DNA from: Thalassobius sp047123305
GTDB lineage: Bacteria; Pseudomonadota; Alphaproteobacteria; Rhodobacterales; Rhodobacteraceae
Reading direction: 5' to 3'
Length of the DNA stretch: 64,000 nucleotides
Assembly: GCF_047123305.1 (NCBI RefSeq)
Contig: NZ_CP138918.1
Coordinates: 3,782,001 to 3,846,000 of the forward strand
Shown: piece by piece, positions 17,212-25,917 of the stretch
Position numbering within the stretch: the first letter of the stretch is position 1
How the letters are laid out: each line of letters opens with the position of its first letter
Translations under genes and position numbers: made by a program
Notes under the pieces: generated by a model
What the model saw: only the letters and a program-made list of their open reading frames with translations
Told to the model about the DNA's origin: nothing
Database searches by the model: none

Positions 17212-18357
17212 GTGCCACCTGAAACCGCCCAAGGAAACGCCTTGTCCGCCGCCGAAAACGCCCTCCCGCACAGCTCTGCCCCGGTTCCCCGTCTCGAAGT
17301 GCGCAACTTCGTGCGCAGTTTTGGTGGCACCCGTGTGGTGGATGACGTCTCGCTGCGGGTTATGCCGGGTCAGGTGACCTGCCTGCTTGGCCCCTCGGGC
17401 TGCGGCAAATCCACCACGCTGCGGATGATCGCAGGGGTGGAGATGCAGGACAGCGGTGAGATCTACGTGGACGGCGACCTGATATGCGACACCCAGTTTC
17501 GCATCCCGCCAGAGCGCCGCAACATCGGCTTGATGTTTCAGGACTTCGCCCTGTTTCCGCATCTGACCGTGGGCGATAACGTCGCCTTTGGCCTGACCGG
17601 TTCCAAGGCCGAAAAACGAGCGCGAGTGGAGGAATTGCTGGATAAGGTGGGGCTGCGCCGGTTCATCGATGGTTACCCCTATCTGCTGTCTGGCGGTGAA
17701 CAGCAACGTGTGGCCCTGGCCCGTGCGCTTGCACCGCGCCCCAAGATCATGCTGATGGACGAACCCTTCTCGGGCCTCGACAACCGGCTGCGCGATGACA
17801 TCCGCGACCAGACGCTTGAGCTGCTGAAACAGGAAGATGCCGCGGTTCTGCTGGTGACGCATGAACCGGAAGAGGCCATGCGAATGGCGGATGAAATTGC
17901 ACTGATGCGGCGCGGCAAGATCGTGCAGCAAGGCGCCCCCTACAATATCTACAACGCGCCCAAAGACCGGCAGGCGGTCGCTTTCTTCAGCGATATCAAT
18001 GTGATCTGCGGCAAGGTGCAGGGGGCGCTCTGTGAGACGCCCTTTGGTCAGTTCCTAGCCCCCGGGGTGCAGGACGGTGGCGAAGTCGACATCGTGATCC
18101 GTCCGCAGCACTTGAAGATCGAATTTGACCGCAATGGCAAAGGTCCTGAGCCGACACCGCAGAATGGCGTTGCTGCCCGCGGCGAAGTGGTGCGCGCGCG
18201 CTTTATGGGCTCCGAGAGTCTGGTGGAGATCCGGATGGACTATGATGGCTCGATCCTGAAGGCAACGGTGCCCAATGTCTTCCTGCCGCAGCAGGGGCGT
18301 GCCCTGTGGCTGATGTTCCGTCGCGATCGCTGTTTCGTCTTTCCGCGCGCGGATTAA
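17212..18357 (+). CDS. ABC transporter ATP-binding protein, FbpC/PotA-like, without partner genes
   Basis: 381 residues. Walker A GPSGCGKST, signature LSGGEQQRVALARAL, Walker B IMLMDEP and the H-loop THEPEEA are intact, and a C-terminal TOBE-like region (about residues 270-380) follows, as in iron(III) or polyamine importers. No permease or binding protein lies nearby, so the substrate is unknown. Two starts are possible: GTG at 17212, or TTG at 17242, which has the much better site AAGGA at 17231-17235 and would shorten the protein by 10 residues. tatA begins about 195 bases later. Confidence 0.85.
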   Translation: MPPETAQGNALSAAENALPHSSAPVPRLEVRNFVRSFGGTRVVDDVSLRVMPGQVTCLLGPSGCGKSTTLRMIAGVEMQDSGEIYVDGDLICDTQFRIPPERRNIGLMFQDFALFPHLTVGDNVAFGLTGSKAEKRARVEELLDKVGLRRFIDGYPYLLSGGEQQRVALARALAPRPKIMLMDEPFSGLDNRLRDDIRDQTLELLKQEDAAVLLVTHEPEEAMRMADEIALMRRGKIVQQGAPYNIYNAPKDRQAVAFFSDINVICGKVQGALCETPFGQFLAPGVQDGGEVDIVIRPQHLKIEFDRNGKGPEPTPQNGVAARGEVVRARFMGSESLVEIRMDYDGSILKATVPNVFLPQQGRALWLMFRRDRCFVFPRAD

Positions 18358-18552
18358 CCCAGCCTGACACGCCTTTCCCTACGCAGTTCTGGGTAGCGCA
18401 ATCGTCAAAATCCCGTCTTTTCTTGTGGTTCATGGAAAAATACGGCCCATGCGGCGCTTTGGTTCTTCCAACGCGGCGGTCGAGCCATTAGATACCTAGA
18501 AGGAATTTCGACGGGACCGAACAGCGCGGCCCCGTATCATGGGAGAGACACT

Positions 18553-18765
18553 ATGCTGAACAATATCGGCCTTCCCGGCCTTCTTCTGATCGCCGTTGTG
18601 GTGCTGGTCCTTTTCGGTCGCGGCAAAATCAGCTCGCTGATGGGTGAAGTTGGCAAAGGCATCACCTCGTTCAAGCGCGGCGTCAACGAAGGCAAAGCAG
18701 AGCTGGAAGACCAGGCTGCCGAAGCCAAGGACGTGACCCCGGAGACCGAAAAAGACAAGGCCTAA
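18553..18765 (+). CDS. tatA: Sec-independent translocase subunit TatA
   Basis: 70 residues: one N-terminal membrane helix (LLLIAVVVLVLF), the FGRGK hinge, an amphipathic helix (SSLMGEVGKGITSFKRG) and an acidic/basic tail. It forms the protein-conducting assembly for folded twin-arginine substrates. GGGAGAG lies upstream of the ATG. First gene of tatABC; tatB follows after 4 nt. Confidence 0.95.
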   Translation: MLNNIGLPGLLLIAVVVLVLFGRGKISSLMGEVGKGITSFKRGVNEGKAELEDQAAEAKDVTPETEKDKA

Positions 18766-18769
18766 GCCC

Positions 18770-19210
18770 ATGTTTGATCTGGGCATGACCGAACTGCTGG
18801 TGATCGGCATTGTGGCGCTGATCGTCGTCGGCCCCAAAGACCTGCCAATGTTGTTCCGTTCTGTTGGGCGTTTCGTCGGCAAAGCCAAAGGCATGGCGCG
18901 CGAATTTAGCCGCGCTATGGATCAGGCTGCGGATGAATCCGGCATGAAAGAGGTTAGTCAAAGCCTGAAAGCGGCGACGAACCCCACCCAGTTCGGAATG
19001 GACAAGGTCAAGGAAGCCACCGACAGCTTCACCAAATGGGAGCCAGAAGAAGGCGCCCTGTCCGATGACCGTGCCGATGCGGCGCGTAAAATTCAGGAAG
19101 CCACCGCCAAAAAGGCGCAGGACCGTCAGGCAGCAGATGCAGCCAAAGCGGCAGAAGCGGCTGCGGAGGCCGAGGCCACACCCGCAACGGATCCTGACAC
19201 CAAGGGCTAA
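18770..19210 (+). CDS. tatB: Sec-independent translocase subunit TatB
   Basis: 146 residues. The N-terminal MFDLGMTELLVIGIVALIV helix and VVGPKDLP hinge are diagnostic. A long amphipathic helix and an Ala/Glu/Lys-rich C-terminal tail follow. It forms the substrate receptor with TatC in the inner membrane. Confidence 0.95.
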   Translation: MFDLGMTELLVIGIVALIVVGPKDLPMLFRSVGRFVGKAKGMAREFSRAMDQAADESGMKEVSQSLKAATNPTQFGMDKVKEATDSFTKWEPEEGALSDDRADAARKIQEATAKKAQDRQAADAAKAAEAAAEAEATPATDPDTKG

Positions 19211-19219
19211 GGAACAGCC

Positions 19220-20152
19220 ATGAGCGACACGAATGAGCTGGAAGATTCCAGCGCCCCGCTGATCGAGCATCTGGCAGAGCTGCGCACACGGCTGATCCGG
19301 GCCGTGCTGGCGTTTCTGGTCGGCATGATCATCTGCTTTGCCTTTGGCGGGCAGCTGCTGGATTTCCTGCTGGATCCGATTGAGAAAACTATGCGGGATC
19401 TGGGCAACCCCAATCCGGTGATGCAATACACCGCACCGCAGGAATACTTCTTTACCCTGATCCGCATCTCGATGGTCGGCGGGCTGGCATTGGCCTTCCC
19501 GGTGATCGGCTATCAGCTCTGGCGGTTTGTGGCCCCGGGTCTCTACAAAAATGAGAAAAACGCCTTCCTGCCCTTCTTGATCGCCTCCCCGGCGTTGTTT
19601 TTGCTGGGCGCGGCCTTTTCGCATTATGTGGTGATCCCGCTGGCGATGGCCTTCTTCCTGGGTTTTGCTGATTTCCCCTCGTTTGTCTCCGCGCTGCTGG
19701 TCGGTGAAGAGGTTGAGGGGTCGATGGAAGCCGCCAAAGAAGGCATCGACATTGTTTTTAACGGCAAGGTCAACGAAAGCCTCGACATTACCCTGAAGAT
19801 GATCGTCGCCTTTGGCCTGTGTTTCCAGCTGCCGGTTCTGCTGACGCTGATGGGCAAGGCCGGTCTGGCCTCGGCCGCAGGTCTGCGCAACACGCGTAAG
19901 TATGCGGTTGTCGGCATCCTGACTGTCGCCGCGCTGGTGACGCCGCCGGATGTGACCACACAGCTGATCCTATTTGTTGTAGTCTACGGCCTTTATGAAG
20001 TCTCGATCTTTCTGGTGGCCCGTGTGGAAACCAAACGCGAAGCACAGTTGCGCGCCGAAGGGTACTACGACGATGAAGAGGCCTTCGATGATCCATTGAT
20101 GGCCGAGTTTGACGCCGATGAGGCCGAAAACGCTAAGGAAAGCGACAAGTGA
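19220..20152 (+). CDS. tatC: Sec-independent translocase subunit TatC
   Basis: 310 residues, six membrane helices, starting with the signature LIEHLAELRTRL. The protein is longer than E. coli TatC (258) because of an enlarged periplasmic loop near residues 160-185 (GEEVEGSMEAAKEGI) and an acidic C-terminal tail of about 40 residues. It recognises the twin-arginine signal. Its stop overlaps the start of the DUF815 ATPase gene by 4 nt (GTGA). Confidence 0.95.
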   Translation: MSDTNELEDSSAPLIEHLAELRTRLIRAVLAFLVGMIICFAFGGQLLDFLLDPIEKTMRDLGNPNPVMQYTAPQEYFFTLIRISMVGGLALAFPVIGYQLWRFVAPGLYKNEKNAFLPFLIASPALFLLGAAFSHYVVIPLAMAFFLGFADFPSFVSALLVGEEVEGSMEAAKEGIDIVFNGKVNESLDITLKMIVAFGLCFQLPVLLTLMGKAGLASAAGLRNTRKYAVVGILTVAALVTPPDVTTQLILFVVVYGLYEVSIFLVARVETKREAQLRAEGYYDDEEAFDDPLMAEFDADEAENAKESDK

Positions 20153-20991
20153 AAAAGACCGTAAAACGTATTGCAGAGGCGCTGGAGCGAATGGCTCCGG
20201 CGCCTCTTTCTGCACCTGACTTTGCCGCTGCGGATGCCTTTGTCTGGCATGTGGAACCCGACCGACTGGAACCGGTGGCAAAGGTCAACCGGGTGGACCT
20301 GTCGCTGCTGGTTGGCGTGACCCGCACCCGCGAAACACTGCTGGCCAACACGCTCCAATTTGCCAAAGGCCTGCCGGCCAACAACGCCCTGCTCTGGGGT
20401 TCACGCGGCATGGGCAAATCCTCCATCGTGAAGGCCATTCACGCAGAGGTCCTGCGTCAGGGCCATGATTTGAAGATCGTGGAGCTTCAGCGCGAGGATC
20501 TGCCATCGGTGTCACGGCTGATGAACCTGCTGCGCGGCTCTGAGGCGCGGTTCCTCTTGTTCTGTGACGACCTCAGCTTTGGCCATGACGACCAGCATTA
20601 CAAATCGCTGAAGGCGGTTCTGGACGGCGGCATCGAAGGGCGGCCCGACAATGTGGTGTTCTACGCCACCTCGAACCGCCGCCACCTGATGCCGCGCGAT
20701 ATGATCGAAAACGAACGTTCCAGCGCCATCAACCCCTCCGAGGCGGTTGAAGAAAAGGTTTCGCTGTCGGATCGTTTTGGCCTCTGGCTGGGCTTTCACC
20801 CCTGTTCGCAGGATGACTACCTCGACATGATCCGCGGCTACTGCAAGGCCTATGGTGTTGAAATCGACGAAGAGACGCTCTGGGCGGAAGCGATCGAATG
20901 GCAGGCCACCCGTGGTGCCCGCTCTGGCCGTGTGGCCTGGCAATATTTCACCGATCTGGCAGGTCGGCGCGGTGTGGTGATCGAGGGGTAG
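20149..20991 (+). CDS. DUF815 AAA-type ATPase
   Basis: 280 residues. WGSRGMGKSS is the P-loop and FLLFCDDLSF the Walker B strand; YATSNRRHL continues as sensor 1. The pattern, with the C-terminal helical lid, is that of the DUF815 family, distant from DnaA/DnaC-type AAA proteins. The start is GTG, translationally coupled to tatC, and in many alphaproteobacteria this gene follows tatC, although no link to Tat export is established. Confidence 0.85.
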   Translation: MKKTVKRIAEALERMAPAPLSAPDFAAADAFVWHVEPDRLEPVAKVNRVDLSLLVGVTRTRETLLANTLQFAKGLPANNALLWGSRGMGKSSIVKAIHAEVLRQGHDLKIVELQREDLPSVSRLMNLLRGSEARFLLFCDDLSFGHDDQHYKSLKAVLDGGIEGRPDNVVFYATSNRRHLMPRDMIENERSSAINPSEAVEEKVSLSDRFGLWLGFHPCSQDDYLDMIRGYCKAYGVEIDEETLWAEAIEWQATRGARSGRVAWQYFTDLAGRRGVVIEG

Positions 20992-21023
20992 ATCCCGCGC
21001 GAATTTTTCTCACCCCAAAACAA

Positions 21024-21055
21024 AAAAGGCGCCCCGTTCGGAGCGCCTTTTCTTT
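21024..21055. terminator. Bidirectional terminator between the DUF815 gene and rnj
   Basis: A 9-bp stem AAAAGGCGC (21024-21032) with GCGCCTTTT (21043-21051) is flanked by A-rich sequence on the left and TCTTTT on the right. Both genes converge on it. Confidence 0.9.
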
Positions 21056-21071
21056 TGTCAGGGTATCCCCC

Positions 21072-22742
21072 TCACGCCGACAGGCGCGAGATAACCACGG
21101 TAACCTCAGGCTTCTTGCCAATCTCACTCATCGCCGACCGGCGGGTGATCTTGCGCAGCTCATCTTCCAGCTTGTCATCGTCATCCAGCGTGCGCTGCGA
21201 GGCGCGGCCCATGAACTGATTGAGGTCTTCCTCCAGCACATCCACCAGCGGCGCGTTGGACTTGCCGGTTTCCGCCAGACCCTTGAGCTCACACCAGGGA
21301 TCGCCCAGCGGTTCATTGTCTTCATCCAGAATGACCGTGACCAGCACATGACCGTTGAGCGCCATCCGCATCCGGTCCCGCACAATGCCGTCCAGTGCAC
21401 CATATTGCACCGCGCCGTCCAGATAGGTCCGACCGGTCTCAACATAGCCGCAGACACGCGGCTGCGCGCCGCTAAGGTCCAGCATGGTGCCGTTGACCGC
21501 AATGGTCGAGGCGTAGCCGTTGCTTTCCGCCAGTTTTGAGTGCTCCCGCAGGTGACGGTGTTCACCATGCATCGGGATCACCATCTCAGGATGGACCAGC
21601 TTGTGCATCTCGATCAGGTCGGGTCGGTTGGCATGGCCCGAAACGTGGTAACGCCCGCCCGCATCATCCACTACATCCACTCCCATTTCCGAGAACTGGT
21701 TCATGATACGGATCACGCCACGTTCATTGCCAGGAATGGTCTTGGAGGAGAACAGGAATAGATCGCCCTCTTTCAGGCGCATACCGTTGTATTTACCGTT
21801 TGCCAGCTGCGCCGAGGCCGCACGACGTTCGCCCTGCGATCCGGTCACCAGCAGCATCAGGTTTTCACGTGGGATCTTCTGTGCGTCATCAGTGCTGATC
21901 ACCTTGGGGAAGTCCGATAGCACACCGGTCGTCAACGCCGCTTCGATCATCCGACGCATGGCGCGGCCCATCAGGCAGATCGACCGCCCTGCCCGCTCAC
22001 CGGCTTCGGCCAGCGTCTTCACCCGCGCCACGTTAGAGGCAAAGGTGGTGGCAACCACCATCCCCGGCGCTTCAGCCACCAGCGAAGTAATCTCGCCCCC
22101 AATGGTGGATTCAGAACGGCCAGCCTGCGGGCTGAACACATTCGTGCTGTCACAGATCAACGCCTTAACGCCGTCTTTCGCCACCGAACCCCAGAGATCA
22201 GGATCATAGGGCTCGCCCACAATCGGGGCCTTGTCCAGTTTGAAGTCGCCGGTGTGCATCACACGCCCCGCCGGGCTGTCAATCACCAGGCCCGAGCTTT
22301 CGGGGATCGAATGCGAAATCGGCAGGAAAGAGACCTCAAACGGGCCCGCCTTCACGGTTTCCGGCCAGGGCGACACCGTGCGCACAACGTCGTTGGAGTA
22401 GCCGTATTCACCCATCTTATGCCGCGCGATATTGGCGGTGAAAGCCCGGGCATAGATCGGTGCGCCCAGACGATCGTAGAGATGGCCCACTGCGCCAACA
22501 TGGTCTTCGTGGGCATGGGTGATAAAGATCGCGTCCAGACGGTCCTTGCGCTCTTCCAGCCAGGCGATATCGGGCAGGATCAGATCAACACCGGGGGTGC
22601 CGTCCATATCCGGGAAGGTCACGCCCAGGTCGACCAGGATCAGACGTTCCTGATCCTCCGGGCCGTAGCCGTAGACGTAACAGTTCATTCCAATCTCCCC
22701 CGCGCCACCGAGAGGAAGATAGATCAGGCGCTGGCTGCTCAT
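21072..22742 (-). CDS. rnj: Ribonuclease J
   Basis: 556 residues of the metallo-beta-lactamase/beta-CASP class. HAHEDH at residues 76-81 is the metal-binding signature, with HTGDFKLD as a further ligand block and the GSQGE motif in the CASP part. It is a 5'-3' exo- and endoribonuclease in rRNA maturation and mRNA decay, cytoplasmic. The start overlaps the coaX stop (ATGA). Confidence 0.95.
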   Translation of the reverse strand: MSSQRLIYLPLGGAGEIGMNCYVYGYGPEDQERLILVDLGVTFPDMDGTPGVDLILPDIAWLEERKDRLDAIFITHAHEDHVGAVGHLYDRLGAPIYARAFTANIARHKMGEYGYSNDVVRTVSPWPETVKAGPFEVSFLPISHSIPESSGLVIDSPAGRVMHTGDFKLDKAPIVGEPYDPDLWGSVAKDGVKALICDSTNVFSPQAGRSESTIGGEITSLVAEAPGMVVATTFASNVARVKTLAEAGERAGRSICLMGRAMRRMIEAALTTGVLSDFPKVISTDDAQKIPRENLMLLVTGSQGERRAASAQLANGKYNGMRLKEGDLFLFSSKTIPGNERGVIRIMNQFSEMGVDVVDDAGGRYHVSGHANRPDLIEMHKLVHPEMVIPMHGEHRHLREHSKLAESNGYASTIAVNGTMLDLSGAQPRVCGYVETGRTYLDGAVQYGALDGIVRDRMRMALNGHVLVTVILDEDNEPLGDPWCELKGLAETGKSNAPLVDVLEEDLNQFMGRASQRTLDDDDKLEDELRKITRRSAMSEIGKKPEVTVVISRLSA

Positions 22743-23518
22743 ATGTTGCCTTGGTCCTTGTTGTATTTGTGGATCACGGTCAGGCCGTGCATGGTCAGAT
22801 CGTCTTCGATGGTGTCAAACAGATGGTCGCCTTTCTCAAAGAGAGGCGCCAGACCACCGGTGCCGACCACTTTCATGGGTTTGCCGTATTCAGACTTGAT
22901 ACGGGCGATAATGCCTTCGATGAGGCCGGTATAGCCCCAAAAGACACCAGATTGAATACAGCCAACGGTATTTGTGCCGATCACGCGCTCGGGCTGGCTG
23001 ACATCCACATGCGGCAGGGCGGCGGCACCGGAATGCAGCGCCTCAAGGCTGAGGTTCACCCCCGGGGCAATCACGCCGCCAACATAGGCGCCATCCTCGG
23101 CCACCACGTCAAAGTTCGTGGCGGTGCCAAAGTCCACCACCACCACATTGCCCCCGTGGCGTTCAAATGCCGCCACCGCATTGGCCAGACGATCCGGCCC
23201 GGGCTGAGTGCCCTGATCCACGCGCGGCGCCTGCGGCAGCAGGCAATCGGGCTTGCCCACCACCAGCGGGCGACAGCCAAAGAACCGGTCGGCAAAGACA
23301 CGCAGGTTCCACACCACCCGTGGCACGGTTGAGGAAATCACAACATCGGTAATTTTTGCCTTAATGCCGTAGTGGTTGATCAGCGTCGAATACCAGGTGA
23401 AATAGGCATCCGCCGTGCGCGCGTGATGGGTTGAGGTCCGCAGGGTGCAGAGAAACTTTTCACCGTCCCAGATCGAAAACACCGTGTTTGTATTGCCGCA
23501 GTCAATGGCCAGAAGCAT
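22739..23518 (-). CDS. coaX: Type III pantothenate kinase
   Basis: 259 residues. The ASKHA phosphate loop AIDCGNTNTVFSIWDG opens the protein and VVDFGTATNFDVV is the second nucleotide motif. It carries out the first step of coenzyme A synthesis. It lies between birA (20 nt gap) and rnj (overlap), a conserved alphaproteobacterial order behind nuoN. Confidence 0.95.
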   Translation of the reverse strand: MLLAIDCGNTNTVFSIWDGEKFLCTLRTSTHHARTADAYFTWYSTLINHYGIKAKITDVVISSTVPRVVWNLRVFADRFFGCRPLVVGKPDCLLPQAPRVDQGTQPGPDRLANAVAAFERHGGNVVVVDFGTATNFDVVAEDGAYVGGVIAPGVNLSLEALHSGAAALPHVDVSQPERVIGTNTVGCIQSGVFWGYTGLIEGIIARIKSEYGKPMKVVGTGGLAPLFEKGDHLFDTIEDDLTMHGLTVIHKYNKDQGNI

Positions 23519-23538
23519 GGACGCCCCCCGTGGATGCT

Positions 23539-24288
23539 TCAGAAGAAGATGTCAGCCGCAGCGATGACCGCGCGGCCTTTGGCGGTGGATAGGACAAGAC
23601 TGCCCGCCTCGTCCACCGTCTCAAAGGTGCCTGTGACCTCTTCTCGCATAGAACGTGCCGTAATTACCTCGCCCAGACGCGCCGCGCGGGCCAGCCACAG
23701 CTCGCGGATCGGGGCAAAGCCGTAAATCCGGAACTGCGCCTCATGGTGGGCATAGGCCGGTGCCAGCACGTCAAGGAACTCTTCCGGGGTGACATCCACC
23801 CCGGTTTCCGACAGCAGCGACACGGGGCGCAAGGCGCCCGCCTCCACCTCATCCGGCACCGGGGCCTGTTTCAGGTTCACCCCAATGCCAATGCCGATAT
23901 GGCGAATGTCGCGCGCCATGCCGACACTCTCCAACAGAATGCCCGCCACCTTGCCGCCGTTCAGCAATACGTCATTGGGCCACTTGAGGCTCAGCCCCTG
24001 CGGGCGGCCGGTCACTGTGGCAAATGCATCATAAAGCGCCAGAGAGGTCACAAAGCTGCGCAGCGCCACCACATCCGGCGTCTCGGTCGGATGCAGCACC
24101 AGCGTGGCTGCAAAGTTGCCCGCCGGGTTCACCCAGGCCCGGCCACGCCGCCCGCGTCCTGCGGTCTGTTCCAGCGCCAGGATCCATTCGGGCCCGGCCA
24201 GATCATCGGCGATCCGCGCGGCCTCTGCATTGGTGCTGTCCACTGTCTCCAGCACCCGTTTTCCATAACCATCCGGCCAGTCCTGCAT
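23539..24288 (-). CDS. birA: Biotin--[acetyl-CoA-carboxylase] ligase
   Basis: 249 residues. GRGRRGRAWVNPAGNF is the biotinyl-5'-AMP binding motif and KWPNDVLL the biotin pocket. The N-terminal DNA-binding domain of E. coli BirA is missing, so it is a ligase only, not a repressor. In this window its likely targets include the MccA biotin domain. It follows nuoN after 162 bases. Confidence 0.93.
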   Translation of the reverse strand: MQDWPDGYGKRVLETVDSTNAEAARIADDLAGPEWILALEQTAGRGRRGRAWVNPAGNFAATLVLHPTETPDVVALRSFVTSLALYDAFATVTGRPQGLSLKWPNDVLLNGGKVAGILLESVGMARDIRHIGIGIGVNLKQAPVPDEVEAGALRPVSLLSETGVDVTPEEFLDVLAPAYAHHEAQFRIYGFAPIRELWLARAARLGEVITARSMREEVTGTFETVDEAGSLVLSTAKGRAVIAAADIFF

Positions 24289-24300
24289 GACCTACCGCCT

Positions 24301-24332
24301 TTCTTCTTGGCACAAATATCCCCGCCGGAGGC
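24301..24332 (-). repeat. Dispersed intergenic element, copy B
   Basis: 30 of 32 bases match copy A at 1064-1095. It lies between the nuoN stop and the birA start. Confidence 0.75.
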
Positions 24333-24450
24333 CTGCCGCGTCAGCGGCATATGTCCAGGGGGCAAACACATCGGCGCGCGCGGGATGCCGCGCGCGCCGT
24401 AAAACTTGCAAGGTTGGGGCCAATTTCATATCTCGCCCCGTCCTGTCGCT

Positions 24451-25902
24451 TTAATTCACCAGCGTTGCCGCCGCAGCTGCTGCCCAGGTTTCCAGCCCCA
24501 GCAGATTCAGGCCCGGCAGCCAGGCCAGACCAATGATCGCTGCAGACACCATCAGGAAGCCCCAGAGCACCGGAGCAGATCCCTTATCAAGGCTCTCATC
24601 GCCTTCTTCACCGAAGTACATGTAGTAGACGATGCGGATATAGTAGAAGGCCCCGATCACCGATGCGATCACACCCAACACTGCCAGCCAGACCAGACCG
24701 GCCTCATAGGCGGCTTTCAGCACGTAGAACTTGCCAAAGAACCCCACCATCGGCGGCACCCCCGCCAGCGAGAACAGAAGTATCAGCATCGCCAGCGCTT
24801 TGCCGGGCTCGCGTTTGGCATACATGTTCAGCGCATTGATGTCGGTCACCGGTTGGCCGTCTTTCTCCATCGACAGGATGAAGGCAAAGGTGCCCACATT
24901 CATCGTCACGTAGATCGCCATGTAGATCAGCAGCGCCTGCACCCCAAAGGCGGTGCCCGCCGCCAGCCCCATCATCGCATAACCCATATGGGCAATCGAC
25001 GAATAGGCCATCAGACGTTTGATGTTGGTCTGACCAATGGCTGCAACCGCGCCAAGGAACATCGACAGCAACGACAGGAAGGCCACGATCTGTTGCCAGT
25101 CCGCGGTGACGCCGCCAAAGGCGTCATGCATCACCCGGGCAAACAGCGCCATTGCCGCCAGCTTTGGGGCGGTGGCAAAGAAGGCTGTAACCGGTGTTGG
25201 CGCACCCTCATAGACGTCCGGTGTCCACATGTGGAACGGCACGGCCGAGATTTTGAACGCCAGGCCCGAGATGACCAGCACCAGACCAAACAGCAGCCCC
25301 AACGAAGCATGCCCACCAGATGCGGCCTCGATGATGCCCGAGAACAGCGTGGTGCCCGAGAAACCGTAGACCAGCGACGACCCAAACAGCAGCAGGCCCG
25401 AGCTGAGCGAGCCCAGCACGAAATACTTCATGCCAGCCTCGGTCGACTTGATGCTGTCGCGGCGCAGCGAGGCGATGACATAAAGCGACAGCGACTGCAG
25501 TTCGAGGCCCAGATACAGCGCCATCAGATCCCCCGCCGACACCATCACCATCATGCCCACAACAGCCAGCGCCATCAGCATGGGATATTCAAACCGCAAC
25601 ATATCACGGCGGCTCATGTAGTCCTGGCTCATCACCAGAATGGCCGCTGCACTCAGCAGCACCGCCACTTTGGCAAAGCGGGCAAAACCGTCGTCATGGA
25701 ACATGTCATGGAAGGCGGCGTTATTGCCAACGCCCGACATGCCAATCCACGCCGCCAGCAGCACAAAGACCAGCGCGGTCAGCCAGGTCAGCATCGGTGC
25801 CAGCTTGTCCTTACCGGTATAGACAGCAAAGACCAGCGCCAGCATCGCGTAAACGGCCAGCAGGATTTCCGGCAGGATAATATTCAGATCAGCCTGGATC
25901 AT
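24451..25902 (-). CDS. nuoN: NADH-quinone oxidoreductase subunit N
   Basis: 483 residues, about 14 membrane helices; one of three antiporter-like proton-pumping subunits of Complex I. Conserved membrane Lys and Glu are seen in KISAVPFHMWTPDVYEGAPT and the LMAYSSIAHMGY block. Last gene of the nuo operon. Confidence 0.96.
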   Translation of the reverse strand: MIQADLNIILPEILLAVYAMLALVFAVYTGKDKLAPMLTWLTALVFVLLAAWIGMSGVGNNAAFHDMFHDDGFARFAKVAVLLSAAAILVMSQDYMSRRDMLRFEYPMLMALAVVGMMVMVSAGDLMALYLGLELQSLSLYVIASLRRDSIKSTEAGMKYFVLGSLSSGLLLFGSSLVYGFSGTTLFSGIIEAASGGHASLGLLFGLVLVISGLAFKISAVPFHMWTPDVYEGAPTPVTAFFATAPKLAAMALFARVMHDAFGGVTADWQQIVAFLSLLSMFLGAVAAIGQTNIKRLMAYSSIAHMGYAMMGLAAGTAFGVQALLIYMAIYVTMNVGTFAFILSMEKDGQPVTDINALNMYAKREPGKALAMLILLFSLAGVPPMVGFFGKFYVLKAAYEAGLVWLAVLGVIASVIGAFYYIRIVYYMYFGEEGDESLDKGSAPVLWGFLMVSAAIIGLAWLPGLNLLGLETWAAAAAATLVN

Positions 25903-25917
25903 CTCTCAGGGCTCCCG

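Noticed and set aside
19220..20152. TatC as a fusion or frameshift because of its extra length
   Set aside because: The frame is continuous with all six helices; the extra length is a periplasmic loop and acidic tail, seen in related alphaproteobacteria.
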